DNA from: Morinoia aosen
Taxonomy: Eukaryota > Arthropoda > Malacostraca > Amphipoda > Talitridae
Reading direction: 5' to 3'
Assembly (NCBI GenBank): GCA_030386875.1
Contig: CM059576.1
Span: 18,914,058 to 18,978,057 of the forward strand
DNA: 64,000 nucleotides
Every line of letters starts with the position of its first letter. The first letter of the stretch is position 1. Below the pieces are notes generated by a model. The model did no database searches. It was not told the origin of the DNA and saw nothing but the letters and a program-made list of their open reading frames with translations. This document shows, one piece after another, positions 10,996 to 21,931 of the stretch. The translations under genes and the position numbers were made by a program.

Positions 10996-12405
10996 AATGT
11001 TCATGCAACGAAATCTCACTGCAATTGCCGGCAACACAGATAATCAATTACAACTGATGCACTCAAACGTCATCAATTTATAAAGGTGTCAGAATAACTA
11101 TCGTTTAACCAAACTTGTATGTATTTATCTGAAAGACCCGGTATGCTTTCTGAACTACTGCACTTGTTACGCCAAACGAATTCTTCATATAATTTCAAGA
11201 CTATAGTTGTATTCAAACATTGTTATTAATTTTCATAGTGATAACAACTAATTTTAGTCTAAGGAAATAAATATGAAGGAAACAAAATCCAATTATGAAT
11301 AGGGACGTTTAATACCAAAACAATAAATACCATCACAATTTAAAACATTGCAATATAAGTAAGTAAAATTAATAGTTTGTAAAAAAGATTCAAACAGTCA
11401 AAATGTGCTAAATATCGAAGCACTAAGCTTTCAGGACAATGGTTGGAAAAATGATCGATAAAATGGCGATTTAGGCACAAAGAATCACTTTAAGAACATG
11501 CATTGTCTGTTAGAAACGATATTTATAATAGCGGGTGAAAAAAGTTTCTCAATGATGAAAACATGAATCATGGAGTATGTAAACCATAATTAGATCGCTT
11601 CTTTTACGTGAAACATAATTGAAAATAATTTTTCATGTTCAATTCGAACAAGAGCCAAGTAAATAAATTGAGAGAATCTAAAGAAACAAACGCCCGTCGA
11701 TTACTAATTCAACACTGTTTTAGTAAACGATGGTTTGTTAGAGTTTACCAATAAAACAAACTATGAACTACGGGGCTGATTCAGTATATACGCAAGAATG
11801 CACGGATTAAGAAAACATTGAAGTCTGCTAGTCAATGACAGTCTCAGCTAATGTGCATGGGTAATTTGTGTGAGGAAACATAGTGAGGAAGTAAACCATA
11901 CTTTGGGGAACTTTTTATGGACGAACTCATTAAATGAATCATCTGATAAAGGAAAAGATTTTAATTAATCCCAAGCAAGAATTATGCACGAAGAATGGCT
12001 ATTAAGCTTTGTAGAAAATTGGAACGAAAACATGGATGTTTTATAATTTCAACGCAACATTACAAAAAGACCAAAGAAATGGTTAACAAACACCATAATT
12101 AAAAATGGGTCAATGTTCTAAAAGGTTTAGTAAAAATTATAATTATTGCTTATAAAGGTCAACATGATCTAATTCAGAAATTATTTCAATTCTTAAATAA
12201 CTTAAATTGCTGCAGCAAAACTGTCATGAATCAATTATTTCCACCGACTAAAGAAGCTCAGAAGCGACCGGAAATGAACGCTGCCGTCCACGCTGGGAAG
12301 ACACATTAGGACTTGATAAAAGCTCTTCAAGGGTTTTTCTGCTGGTCCAGCAAGGTATTTATTTAAAAGTGTGAATAACATATAAATAATTCGAAGAGTG
12401 AGCAG
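10996..12405. other. No gene recognised
   Basis: AT-rich sequence with no recognisable protein, splice-site pair or structured repeat. Confidence 0.4.
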
Positions 12406-12419
12406 TAGAAATCATATCT

Positions 12420-13751
12420 ATGATTCCTACTGTTAACTCTGTTCCGAATAATTTTAATTTGAGAAAACTAGGACATCATCAACCCGGGTACATCTATGGT
12501 AACGCAAAAATTCATAAAAATCAAAATAATCCTCCGTTAAGGCCAATAACATCACAGGTTCCCGCTGTCACCTATCCCGTGGCTAAAACTTTGAATAGAA
12601 TAATAACCCCGTATATTCCACAGAAATATATGATACGATCATCTGATGAGTTAGTTGCCATGCTGCGCAGTAAAGCCCCACGTGGCATCATAGCTTCATT
12701 AGACGTCGAATCTTTGTTCACAAATGTACCCGTTGCAGAAACCATTGAGGTAATTTTAGATAAGGTGTATAATAATGACGACTTTTCTCCACCTAATTTG
12801 TTTCCTCGTCATATTTTGAAAGAACTCCTCACAATGTGCGCGACTGAAGCCCCTTTTCGGCATATTGATGGTAGCTTGTTCCGTCAGGTGGATGGCGTAG
12901 CTATGGGTTCCTCGTTATGGCCCACTTTTGCCAACTTCTACATGTCGTACGTGGAAAATCTTGTTATGAACATTTTGCCTACTAAGCCGTTATTGTACAG
13001 CAGGTACGTTGATGATACTTTTGTTGAAGTAGATGGCCTGGCGGAGTTGGAGATGTTAAGGAATTTGATGTCAGAAAAATCCGTGTTGAATTTTGCATTT
13101 GAGTTGGGCGTGCACGGTAAGCTGCCGTTTTTAGATGTTTTAATTGAAGCGTCTCATGGTACTTTTCAGCGATCAGTGTACGTCAAGCAATCTCATGCTG
13201 GTGAAACTATAAATTATGACTGTGATGCTCCGCAAATGTACAAAGAGGGCGTTATACACACGTTAATAAATAGAGCTTACAAGGCGTGTAGCAGCTGGTC
13301 GAGTTTCCATTCAGAAATGCCTAGAGTTAAGCGGTTGCTGGTTAACAACAATTTTCCTAAAACTCTCATTGATAGAACTAATGGTTTTTTCTTAAACCGA
13401 ACCTTAAGCAATAAAAATAATCCTGAAATGAGTTATTGCAATATTGATGTCTTTTATGAAAACCAAATGCACAATAATTGCAAAATTGATGAACGAGTTT
13501 TTAAGAACATTGTTAAAACTTTTGTCAAGCCAACAGATCCTGATACGTCAATTGAAGTCTGTGTACATTATAAAAACCGCAAATTCAGTGACCTCTTAGT
13601 GAGATATAATATGTCTGCATCCAGGGTTATCGATCTGGACAGGGCCAATGTGATATACCAATTTATGTGTGACAGAAGAGAATGTAAGTCTCTTGATAAA
13701 TGTTACATGGCTGACCAGGATGACCCTGTGGCAAAAAAAAAACGCCCATAA
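12420..13751 (+). CDS. Penelope-like reverse transcriptase (partial)
   Basis: 443 residues of Penelope-clade RT. Seen: YGNAKIHK at about 26-33, motif A with SLDVESLFTNVPV at about 93-105, MGSSLWPTFANFYM at about 162-175 (the family usually has MGSPLGPT) and the catalytic YVDD at 196-199. The C-terminal part runs into the start of a GIY-YIG endonuclease (CDRRECKSLDKCYM near 417-430). It is then broken by a frameshift in an A-run at about 13732-13741. The N-terminus is missing. The glycine and proline changes in the MGSPLG motif suggest the copy is inactive. Confidence 0.9.
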   Translation: MIPTVNSVPNNFNLRKLGHHQPGYIYGNAKIHKNQNNPPLRPITSQVPAVTYPVAKTLNRIITPYIPQKYMIRSSDELVAMLRSKAPRGIIASLDVESLFTNVPVAETIEVILDKVYNNDDFSPPNLFPRHILKELLTMCATEAPFRHIDGSLFRQVDGVAMGSSLWPTFANFYMSYVENLVMNILPTKPLLYSRYVDDTFVEVDGLAELEMLRNLMSEKSVLNFAFELGVHGKLPFLDVLIEASHGTFQRSVYVKQSHAGETINYDCDAPQMYKEGVIHTLINRAYKACSSWSSFHSEMPRVKRLLVNNNFPKTLIDRTNGFFLNRTLSNKNNPEMSYCNIDVFYENQMHNNCKIDERVFKNIVKTFVKPTDPDTSIEVCVHYKNRKFSDLLVRYNMSASRVIDLDRANVIYQFMCDRRECKSLDKCYMADQDDPVAKKKRP

Positions 13752-13967
13752 ATACCAAGGTTCTATTTTCAATCACTTCTGCATTGACCATAGTTGCAAA
13801 CAATCAAATGAAGATCTATTCCCTACTACAAAAATCTCATACAACGTGACTAAAAAGATCATTTTTAAGTTATAGAAGCGTTACTCATCCATAAACTTAA
13901 ACCTGTCCTCAACGAAAACACAAATGACTTTTTTGCTCTAAAATTATTTACTAAAACGGCAGCTTAG
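13669..13967 (+). pseudogene. GIY-YIG endonuclease remnant of Penelope-like element
   Basis: The endonuclease continues in the +1 frame (HKYQGSIFNHF) to about 13870. It returns to the original RT frame at 13875 (EALLIHKLKPVLNENT) and ends at TAG 13965-13967. Two compensating indels therefore split the domain, and the YIG glycine position reads YMA. Confidence 0.75.
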
Positions 13968-14216
13968 AAGTCTTTAGGCAACTGCTCGTCCGGTCATTTC
14001 GCCCCTAACGCTTGTCCAATGAACATCTATAGTGTGCAATACTATTACTATACCTGATATCATGTATACATATTTTTGTCTTACAAACTTTATTTCTAGT
14101 CATTTATGAAAAATTTTTGTGCTGTGATTTCATCTTTCATTCTAGTCTCATATAGCTTAAGAATTAGATTTGCATTTTACCAATGTGACTGGTGAATTTC
14201 TCCGTATATTTTCAGC

Positions 14217-14250
14217 CCGATGATGATGTTTGTACATCAAAGCGTTGCGT
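14217..14250 (+). ncRNA. Degenerate hammerhead-like motif
   Basis: CCGATGA is followed by a perfect 6-bp stem with a TTGT loop (TGATGT TTGT ACATCA) and AAGCGTTG. Penelope-like elements are known to carry hammerhead ribozyme motifs (CUGAUGA, stem II, GAAA). Here the CUGA core reads CCGA and the GAAA reads AAGC, so it is probably catalytically dead. The function is inferred from the family. Confidence 0.45.
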
Positions 14251-14340
14251 TTTATAGACTTCCTAGGTAGCACTTTTTAACGATTGGCAGTGTTCCAATA
14301 AAAATGTTGAGTGAATTTCTTCGTAACTTATCCCGTGATG

Positions 14341-15610
14341 AACTTCACCGGTTTAACAAATGCTTACAGACAACCTATCGAACCTTCCTCTAAAGTAGTT
14401 CACGACACTAAGAAACTGGTATTTCCTGCACCTAAATTTTGTTTTTGCTTGCTCCTTTATCTTTGAAATCTTTAAGTCGAGTATGGAAATTCAACAATGA
14501 GTATGGGAAAACTTTTGAAATGAGATTTGAGAAATGGAACTCGTCTTATACCTAAAAATAAAAATGAATTTTATTGGAAATGGTTTAGAAATCAATATCC
14601 TAAAAATTTCGAAAACTGAAGTGCAAGCATTTGTTATGAAAGGCAGAATTTAATCAGTGTTAATTTCATACCAGACGCAGCGCAAAGTAGAAAAGAAGCA
14701 TAAAATCACTAAAGCAATACATGAAGCAAAACAGGAGGCAAAACCTCGTTGTGCACTCGAGAGAATGAGAGCCACGAGCCCACGAGTCAGGTTCTGAACC
14801 CGTCACTCAAGTCCTGAACCAATTCGTGAACCTAGTCATGTGTCAAGTGTCGGAGTTATAAACAAACTTCACCTCAAATATTGTAACAAAATCTACACTC
14901 CCTGAATTTGTTTGCCTTCTCGAATACCTGCGGGCATTTGTTTACTTTAATGTAATTTCAGTATTCAATTATGAATGTGATTCTGCATGAGATTCTGATT
15001 TCAATATTAACATTACCACGAGTTTCCTTTTGCATCGCAAAGGGTTTCAGTTATTGTTTTGTTTTTTTATGGATTTGGTAAGTACTAGAAACACACAGAA
15101 ACTTGAAGAAAAAAAATTTCTTCGCCGTGAACTTTTTTGGAGTTGATTAAACGGTTATCGTGAACATTTCCATCCAGATAATGGGATCACAAGGTATAGT
15201 AATTACCAGCAGAAATAGGAATATCGCTGCAAATTTTACTCTACCCGTAAAATTTGATAAAATCAAGTTTCACTAACTTGTTTAGGCTGGATACTATGTC
15301 ATTCTATTTCTAACGCGAAAATTAATTTTTTCAATTGAATTGTGTTCTACTGACCAATGTTATAAGAAATTGAGCAAACTGCAATTGAAAATATTGATGA
15401 ATATATTCGAATGATTGTAAGAAGCTTCATAGAGATAAAAGAAGCCACCAATACCCTAAAATTGTCATTCCTAACTCACATTGAAAGTCCAACATTTGTC
15501 AAGGCTTGGAGATGCCGTCGTAACGGGGTGGGGGGAAAGGTGAAGTGAATGTGACGTCTGTTTTACGTAACATATCTTCACTGTAGAGCAAGAAACGGTT
15601 CATGTCTCTG
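14341..15610. other. No gene recognised
   Basis: AT-rich spacer between the Penelope-like element and the proposed first exon of gene A. Nothing structured was seen. Confidence 0.35.
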
Positions 15611-15624
15611 CAGGTCATCGCACA

Positions 15625-15671
15625 ATGTTGCGCTCACTTTCTGTTCCTGCGTCAGATGCGGACGTGAAGTT
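15625..15671 (+). CDS. Gene A, possible first coding exon
   Basis: ATG at 15625 followed by 15 codons (MLRSLSVPASDADVK) and a GTAAGG donor at 15672, leaving two bases. Exon 17277-17494 needs exactly two bases, so the phase fits. The stretch is locally GC-rich like the other gene A exons. No equivalent first exon was found for gene B, so this is a proposal from phase and composition only. Confidence 0.35.
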
Positions 15672-17276
15672 GTAAGGAGTCCTAACAAGCATTTGCCCTT
15701 TGGTCAATTTTTATTTACGATTTGAGACTTAAAAATTAAAATTGAATTATCTCAAAATGCCATGAAGAAATAACGGTTCGATGACCTTTAAGATCAAGAG
15801 ATCAAGCTTGTGAGAAAAATTAAAATTTTTTTGCAAGATGATTTCTTATTGTGAAATGATACTTATAAAATTATTGAAGATTTAAACTAATGACTATCAA
15901 CCAGAAACTGGAGCTGGTTTGGAACAGAATACAGTGATATCGGGATCGTAATTCAGGATCGAGATCAGTTTCTACGACTTTCTAAAAGTTTTATTTCTAT
16001 CGAAACAGGTTTGAATAAAAAGGTGTAGGTATTCTTCTCTGTAGAGACGATAAAACAACAATTTCAAGATTCCCATGACCTTTGCCCTCGGGTTGCTGAA
16101 CACAAATATTCCAAAAGTTCACTTCCGATTCTATTTCACGAGCATTTCTTTCATTTTGTTAATATTAGATCTTTTATTTCCAAGCCAAAGAGAACCGGAA
16201 AGTTATCAAACATCTTCAGCCTTCATTAATGCTGCATTTATCGTTATAAATATTACAACAAATGAATGAAACATTCTCCGAATAATTTCAAGGAGTTTTA
16301 AACATTAAAAGAGGAAATAGATATTTCATTTGCATGTAGACAAATCTCTTTTTATACATGTTAAGGTGCTGCTGAAAATATTCGTACCCCTATATTAGTC
16401 TGGAACATGTTTGAATGAAACTCACAATGTACTACTTTTCATCATTAAGCTAATACTCTAAGTTTTGAAGGTATACTGCAAATAAGCAAATTTGAATTTG
16501 TTTTTCTTACTTTTATGCTGCACAAGCAGCATAATAAGTTACTACTTGTTAAATCAATTGACCATGCTTCAATGAATGATCATTTATTGATGAATTTACT
16601 GCACTTTATAAGATAATATTGTAAACAAAGCATTTAAAGTTTTTTAACCTGCAAATATTGATAATATAAACATGGAATTGGTAATTAAGAGTGACGTTGG
16701 CTGAACTATTCCTGGACACGGTGCCGAGCTCAACATTACTTCTGTCATTTCAAAGTCACCTATTCAGTACCGAGAAGCGCATCACTTAACGTATAGGAAC
16801 CTGACTTTGCCTTCACTGCGCGTCGCACGCTACACAGAGCAGCTGACGCCATTACGCTCGTGTCCTACTCAAATGTTCACGCGGCCCAAGTGAGAACTGA
16901 CGTGAGATCTAAGTATTCTGCAGAGTACCAACAAATTATGGTGCGCAGTAGAAACTATGTAATTAATATGCCCATCACCTAATTATGTCGAGCTCTAGAG
17001 CTTCACAGTACACAACACAGCACACCACGCTCATTACTACGCACCACGAGGAACGTGTGCCATAGTATGCGAGTAAATACAATTTTCAAACTAGAAAAGA
17101 AATATCTACTGAACAATATTGGAGTCATGTTTTTTGCCAATCTTACTTGTAACCCATTGGTTGAGGTTTTGGTTGCCTGCAGATATTACCATGTATGTAC
17201 ATCTACCCAGGAACACACTCTAGGTATATATACACACTCTAGTGCAACTCTCACCAAATTTCCGTGTTTCCTTCAG

Positions 17277-17494
17277 CTTCTTAGAGGTGCTGCAGTTCGT
17301 GGTCCAGGACTTGAGCGACAGAGAGCCTCCTCTGCTGAAGGCTCGCTGGTCACAAATACGGGAGGCGCTACAGGAGGCCGGCGCTACCTCCCGCACCTGG
17401 CGTGACTTGGTCCTGAGCTGCTCTGACCAGGCTTGTGTGGTCCGAAGTGCGGCTAAGGCGGCACTTGCTGATGACGACTGGGAACTTAAGAAGG
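17277..17494 (+). CDS. Gene A exon A1, leucine-rich family
   Basis: A 218-nt exon: acceptor GTTTCCTTCAG, 72 open codons, donor G|GTATGT, one base in and one base out. It encodes a charged amphipathic segment (REALQEAGATSRTWRDLVLS) followed by AAKAALADDDWEL. Exon 59990-60198 encodes a clear paralogue with the same phases (RAALEAAGAGFITWRDLVLQ), and conservation of WRDLVL and AA.AAL..D.W is what shows it is coding. I do not recognise the family. The leucine-rich helical character and later exons suggest an F-box/LRR-like protein, but no F-box is visible. Confidence 0.75.
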
Positions 17495-17638
17495 GTATGT
17501 TGCAGCATCTGCGTATCTTTATTCTCGAATGCTGTAGGTGAATGTTTACGATATTCTACTCTTAAAGATTCGATAAAACTGATTCTGAAGAGTAGAACAC
17601 TCTCACTGCTAAAATTGAGCGCCAGTCTCTCTACTTAG

Positions 17639-18073
17639 CTATAGAATAATCAAGAGATATAGAGTTGTTATAAAACAGTAGTCCACCCCCTGTATTTGAA
17701 ATAAAAAGAAGGAAAAATGAAAGAAAAGCTGTAAAAAATGAAAAAAAAAATAAAATCTCTCGAGAGTTGATGAGGGCGAGTACACACGGCCTATCAAAAA
17801 TTTATAATAATGTTCGGCAAATCACATGACACACGTTCCTATTTGCTAAGAATTCACGTGATATTCATTCCTACTCGGATCTGATGGATTAATGCACTAG
17901 AAATTGTGGAGTTGATGAAGCTTGTATCACATATACGCTCATCACACACTGCAGGCTGGCTTCGGACAGACGGACAGACAGACACTGCTCCTACTATAGT
18001 ACAGAGTTTATACTATAATAAGATAATACTATACAATAAACTGTAATCTATAATACTTTACAATAGTCTATAC
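17639..18073. other. Intron sequence with AT-rich palindromic stretch
   Basis: Part of the gene A intron before the LTR element. It contains TACTATA-type low-complexity sequence (about 17995-18073) ending at the target site of the Gmr1-like insertion. No exon recognised. Confidence 0.4.
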
Positions 18074-18677
18074 TGTTGGGGTTTTGTCGCTTGATAAAAC
18101 CAACGGCTGACCAAATTTTAGAGTTAAGTTCCAGCCACCCCTTAAACTTCCAAACGATGTGGGATTTCACACGAGTTCGATGTTTAAACTTTAATTTCAC
18201 AGACGAAAGTTATCACATTAACACAAATATTAGAACGTTGACTTGGTAGCACAGAAGTCACATCCATTAAATTTAGATCCCGTCCCCAGAATAAATAATA
18301 TTAAATGATTATACACTCCATTGGGTAGCACGACCGAAGCCCGAAGATGAAGCAAGTAGGACAAACAGCGATCAGGCATCAGCTACGGAACAGGCTCCTT
18401 GAGGTGTCGACCACAGTGCCGCCTACAAAGAATGGACTAATTCAGACGCTAAACAGTAACTAAGTTAAATATGCGACAACGGGAATTAAACCTTATTTCA
18501 CAATATTTAAAAGAAATTTGCAAGGCAGTGCTAACTTTCTATTTACCTGGGTCGGAAGACACCTACGAGAGAGTGAAGGTAATACGAAACCGTTACCAAG
18601 AGGTCACGTCGCAAGAACAGAAAGAAGTAGGATTCTAGTGTCAGTAATCCGGACTGTTTATTTGTGAATCACTGACA
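18074..18677 (-). repeat. 3' LTR of Gmr1-like element
   Basis: 604 bp, starting TGTCAGTG and ending CCCCAACA on the element strand. Nearly identical to 21932-22535. Confidence 0.95.
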
Positions 18678-18692
18678 ATACCCCCCAACTGA
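18678..18692 (-). other. Polypurine tract of Gmr1-like element
   Basis: On the element strand, CAGTTGGGGGGTAT lies directly next to the 3' LTR. This is the expected position and composition for the plus-strand primer. Confidence 0.7.
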
Positions 18693-18959
18693 AGTATAAC
18701 TGCCACAGATATTCAAACATCTGATTCACAAAAATAGGGTACACGAAAGCATCACAAGAAGTTAATGAAAAGTTTCATATTCCTTAATCCTAAACAACGA
18801 ACACGAACAAATGCGAACAAACACGAACAAACAAGAACATTTTAGTTATTCCTAACCAGCAATTCCGCCACAAAAGTAAAGTTGAGCTTTAGTACAGAAC
18901 AAACTTCTTAAGATTAAATAAACGCAAACACGGGTAGTAACAAGGATAATACAATTAGG

Positions 18960-19609
18960 CGATCAGATTATTGTCGGCAGATCCTGCTGAGCATGTCAGC
19001 ACCAACATTTTCAGAACCCCTAATTTATGCTACTCTGTAGCAGTAACTCTGCAACGCAAGAGCCCATCTCATCAGACGGCCATTATTTGGCTTTATAGTC
19101 TGCAGGTAAGTGAGTGGCTGGTGATCAGTTTCTAGAACGAATTATTTTCCAGAAAGATAGGTATGGAACTTTGCAAAGGCCCAGACTACTGCCAAGCACT
19201 CCTTTTCAATAGCCGCGTAGTTCTGTTCGCTCCCGGTGAGTTTACGACTGGCGTAGGCCACTGGAAATGGGACGTCGTCATGGTACTACAGCAAGACTGC
19301 GCCAACGGCTACCCCGGAAGCATGAGTTCGGACGACGAAGACTTTACTGGTGTCAGGTGGCCTCAGCACTGGAGTCTTTGCAAGAAGGACCGGCTTCACG
19401 CGGCCATGAGCAGAGACCTTCCGACAAACGTCACAGGACTGGCAGTATCTGCGAAGGTGAGCGCCGGCACCCGGCCAGTAAAATTTGTCGAACACTTTCA
19501 TTTCTGTTTTCCTGAAAGAACAGTGTTCAGAGATGAGATCATGAGATAACTTTAGCACCTGACCTCTGTACAATTTAGGTATTACAAGAACAAGCTTACC
19601 AACATCCAT
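18960..19609 (-). pseudogene. Integrase zinc domain fused to RNase H (pol remnant)
   Basis: From 19609 downward the frame encodes an integrase H2C2 zinc-binding region (HDLISEH, then FYWPGAG, then CQSCDVC). Within a few residues it passes into the RT connection and RNase H (PVLRPPDTSKVFVV, ASGVAVGAVLL, then YASRKLTG and ECLAVVWAF on the same frame). Three in-frame stops follow (after GAVLL at 19286, and two further on). The first RNase H catalytic Asp reads His (RTHASG). The integrase catalytic core and RT palm are gone, so this is a deletion derivative. Confidence 0.8.
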
Positions 19610-19689
19610 ACCGCTTTTGCTTGAAGTGCATTTTCTGTAGATTAAAGAGTTATGGACAACGTACTCGTACTGGTACCCAGATTAACTCT

Positions 19690-20296
19690 GTTCAACTATT
19701 CGGTTGGTAACTTTATGCCTCACTCCTGCTAGAGATTTGCAAGACATTAGATGGAGTTTGAGATCTGCTGCCGTAGAGTTGAGACTGGCAAGATCATCGA
19801 AAAGCTTTGACTTCAACCCAGTCACTGTTCCCGCAAGTTGCGTGCCGCTAAGAGTTACGGTGGAATTTACGTCAACGTTAACAGGGCTAGGCAAAATTTT
19901 AAGAGCAGATATTACATTTACATCATTACCAATTAAAACTGAGCAGAACTTAATAGGGGCTTTCACTGCTTCAACCCAGCCAGTCAAATAAGGACAAGAA
20001 ATATGGCAGCGAACTACCGGAAACTCGTTAGTTCGACCTAAATAATCAGAAATTTACACGGTACGCAGGACATTTGCATTACTTGGAATAAAATTATCGG
20101 ATACAATCAAACATGAACACCCTGTATTTCTTAAAATAGTTGACACGTGAGCGCCGTTAACGCTACCAGACACAAGCTTACCCGAAATAGCCATGTGGTA
20201 GAGGTTCTGCCGCCGTGCGGCAAGGACCCTTGATCGAATCTCGGCGCTAGCAGTGACAATTTTCTCTGTTGGGTATAGGAGAAAAATTCCAAGCAC
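19690..20296 (-). pseudogene. Retropepsin-like protease remnant
   Basis: Encodes VNGAHVSTILRNTGCSCLIV, where the aspartic protease signature should read DTG; here it is NTG, so the catalytic Asp is lost. One in-frame TAA (20054-20056) interrupts the domain. It resumes in the same frame with CPYLTGWVEAVKAP and VLIGND, typical of the end of this protease class. It lies between gag and the integrase remnant as in related elements. Confidence 0.7.
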
Positions 20297-20354
20297 AATA
20301 CCCCACTCTACCCAGGTGTCTGAAATGGGTACCGGTCTTGACCGGGGGAAAGCG

Positions 20355-21422
20355 TCATGGCGTCCTGGCGTTAGTTATAAGGCATTTGAAAATCCAACGT
20401 ACAAGGTGATATGTATCAGGCTTGATTGGAAATAAAGCATCCGTAGATGCCTTCATTATCGGACGCTTTCCTGCATTTCGCGCGAACTTCACTCGGTAAC
20501 TTGAAGCGCTCCTGGCAAACGTCGCTGGATTTTGAGGACAATTACGTCTAATGTGACCTGATAAGCCACAGTCATAACATTTAGTGCTAGGAGAGTTCTG
20601 AACAGGTTTAGCATTAGTTTCAGTATACAATGATTCGTTACTGGGCGTTACATAAAGGGGTTTCGCTCGTGAAGGTCGTGCGTCCGAGTAAGCGTCAGCT
20701 AATTGTGCCATTTCACGAAGTGAAATTGGTTTACGTTCTTTAATAAAGATACGCAATTTTGGAGAACAAACTGACATGAATTGATCAATTAAAATAAATT
20801 CTTTTAGACTATCGAAACTTTTGGTCAGTTCTGAAGATTCAAACCACTGATCGAACAGCCTACCTAAAGTCGTAACAAATTGTAAATAATTTTCGTTGGA
20901 GGAGAGGCGAGCTGATCTGAACGTTTTCCTATGCTGATCGGGAGTGTACTTAAATGCTACAAGTAATGCATTTTTCAGATCGTCATAGTTGGAAGTTATT
21001 TCGGTAGGAAGAGACGAGTAAACGGACAACGCTTTACCTTTCAGCAAGTACCCCAGCTGGATAGCGTAATCCCTCTCTTTAATCCAACCACGCAGCTCAG
21101 CCAGACGTTCGAACCGAATCAAGTAGGCGACCAGGTCGTCACCGTCCTCCAGAGGAGTCGGCTTAGGGAAATATTGCGAAGGAAGAACATTCTGAGCTGG
21201 CTCGGCACGGCCAGTCAGTTCAGCTAACTTTAACTCATGTTCCCTCTGCTTTGCTTTTTCTTCTCTTTCCCTCTGTTTCTCTCTTTCCTCCCTTTCTTGT
21301 GCCCTATCTTCACGAGCAGCGGTCTGCTGAGAGCAAATGAACGTAGCTAACTCTGAGCCGGTCAAACCCATGTCCTCACCTATCTTCCTTAACTCCATCA
21401 AAGTAGGCATAGGCCGATCCAT
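20355..21422 (-). CDS. Gag of Gmr1-like Ty3/gypsy element
   Basis: 355 residues, intact. A very charged coiled coil lies at about 35-70 (repeated RE/EE/KQ). A helical SCAN-like gag region at about 85-250 contains YLLKGKALSVYSSLP and REMAQLADAYSDARP. A zinc knuckle CX2CX4HX4C has C282, C285, H290 and C295. Role in this family: particle assembly and RNA binding. It is the only intact ORF of the element, so the copy might still supply Gag or be mobilised by active relatives. Confidence 0.9.
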   Translation of the reverse strand: MDRPMPTLMELRKIGEDMGLTGSELATFICSQQTAAREDRAQEREEREKQREREEKAKQREHELKLAELTGRAEPAQNVLPSQYFPKPTPLEDGDDLVAYLIRFERLAELRGWIKERDYAIQLGYLLKGKALSVYSSLPTEITSNYDDLKNALLVAFKYTPDQHRKTFRSARLSSNENYLQFVTTLGRLFDQWFESSELTKSFDSLKEFILIDQFMSVCSPKLRIFIKERKPISLREMAQLADAYSDARPSRAKPLYVTPSNESLYTETNAKPVQNSPSTKCYDCGLSGHIRRNCPQNPATFARSASSYRVKFARNAGKRPIMKASTDALFPIKPDTYHLVRWIFKCLITNARTP

Positions 21423-21911
21423 AATGAAAGGTACTTAATTATGTGCGCAATAGCAGGAGAAAACGGTAATTTAAATTAAAGAATCGCCAGAACACATTAA
21501 ACTTAATTTAACAGCTATCGTGGCCTCACGAAGCTATAACAGTGTTGGCGGCACAACAACAGGTTCTGACAGAAACCAAAGAATTTACACTAAACCGACA
21601 GGATAACTCTAGAGGTACACAAATTTATAAGAATGCCTCACACGAGCTCCACAATCGCACAGCCAAAGAAGTGTAGTTTACACAAGGCGACCCATCTCAA
21701 CAAATAGTTACAATCGCCTGCCTTATTCCCAGCTGATCTAACCTGGTTCCTGTGCACAGTCGTTAGACGAACGACATTTAAACGCATCAGGAGCATCACT
21801 GTCTCCACTTTCGGCTGCAAACCTCTAGGATAATTTTTAACAAGAAAAAACGGAACAATGAATAATTATCAATATACGAGCACAATCGAATGGAAGTTAT
21901 GCAACAAACCG

Positions 21912-21929
21912 ATCCTGTCTACAGCGCCA
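21912..21929 (-). other. Primer binding site of Gmr1-like element
   Basis: Two bases after the 5' LTR on the element strand is TGGCGCTGTAGACAGGAT. It resembles the complement of a serine tRNA 3' end. The tRNA assignment is from memory of tRNA-Ser acceptor ends and should be tested against the host tRNA set. Confidence 0.6.
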
Positions 21930-21931
21930 CT

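Larger units (their letters stand above)
12410..14340 (+). mobile_element. Penelope-like retroelement, 5'-truncated
   Basis: RT core, GIY-YIG remnant and 3' non-coding end of a Penelope-like element. The 5' part of the ORF is missing, as the frame upstream of 12420 is closed. The 3' boundary is approximate. It lies just upstream of the first proposed exon of gene A. Confidence 0.85.

Noticed and set aside
10734..11083. Nine-residue peptide repeats on both strands
   Set aside because: Produced by a 27-bp minisatellite whose length is divisible by three.
19163..19549. 128-codon plus ORF
   Set aside because: Shadow of the integrase/RNase H remnant on the opposite strand.
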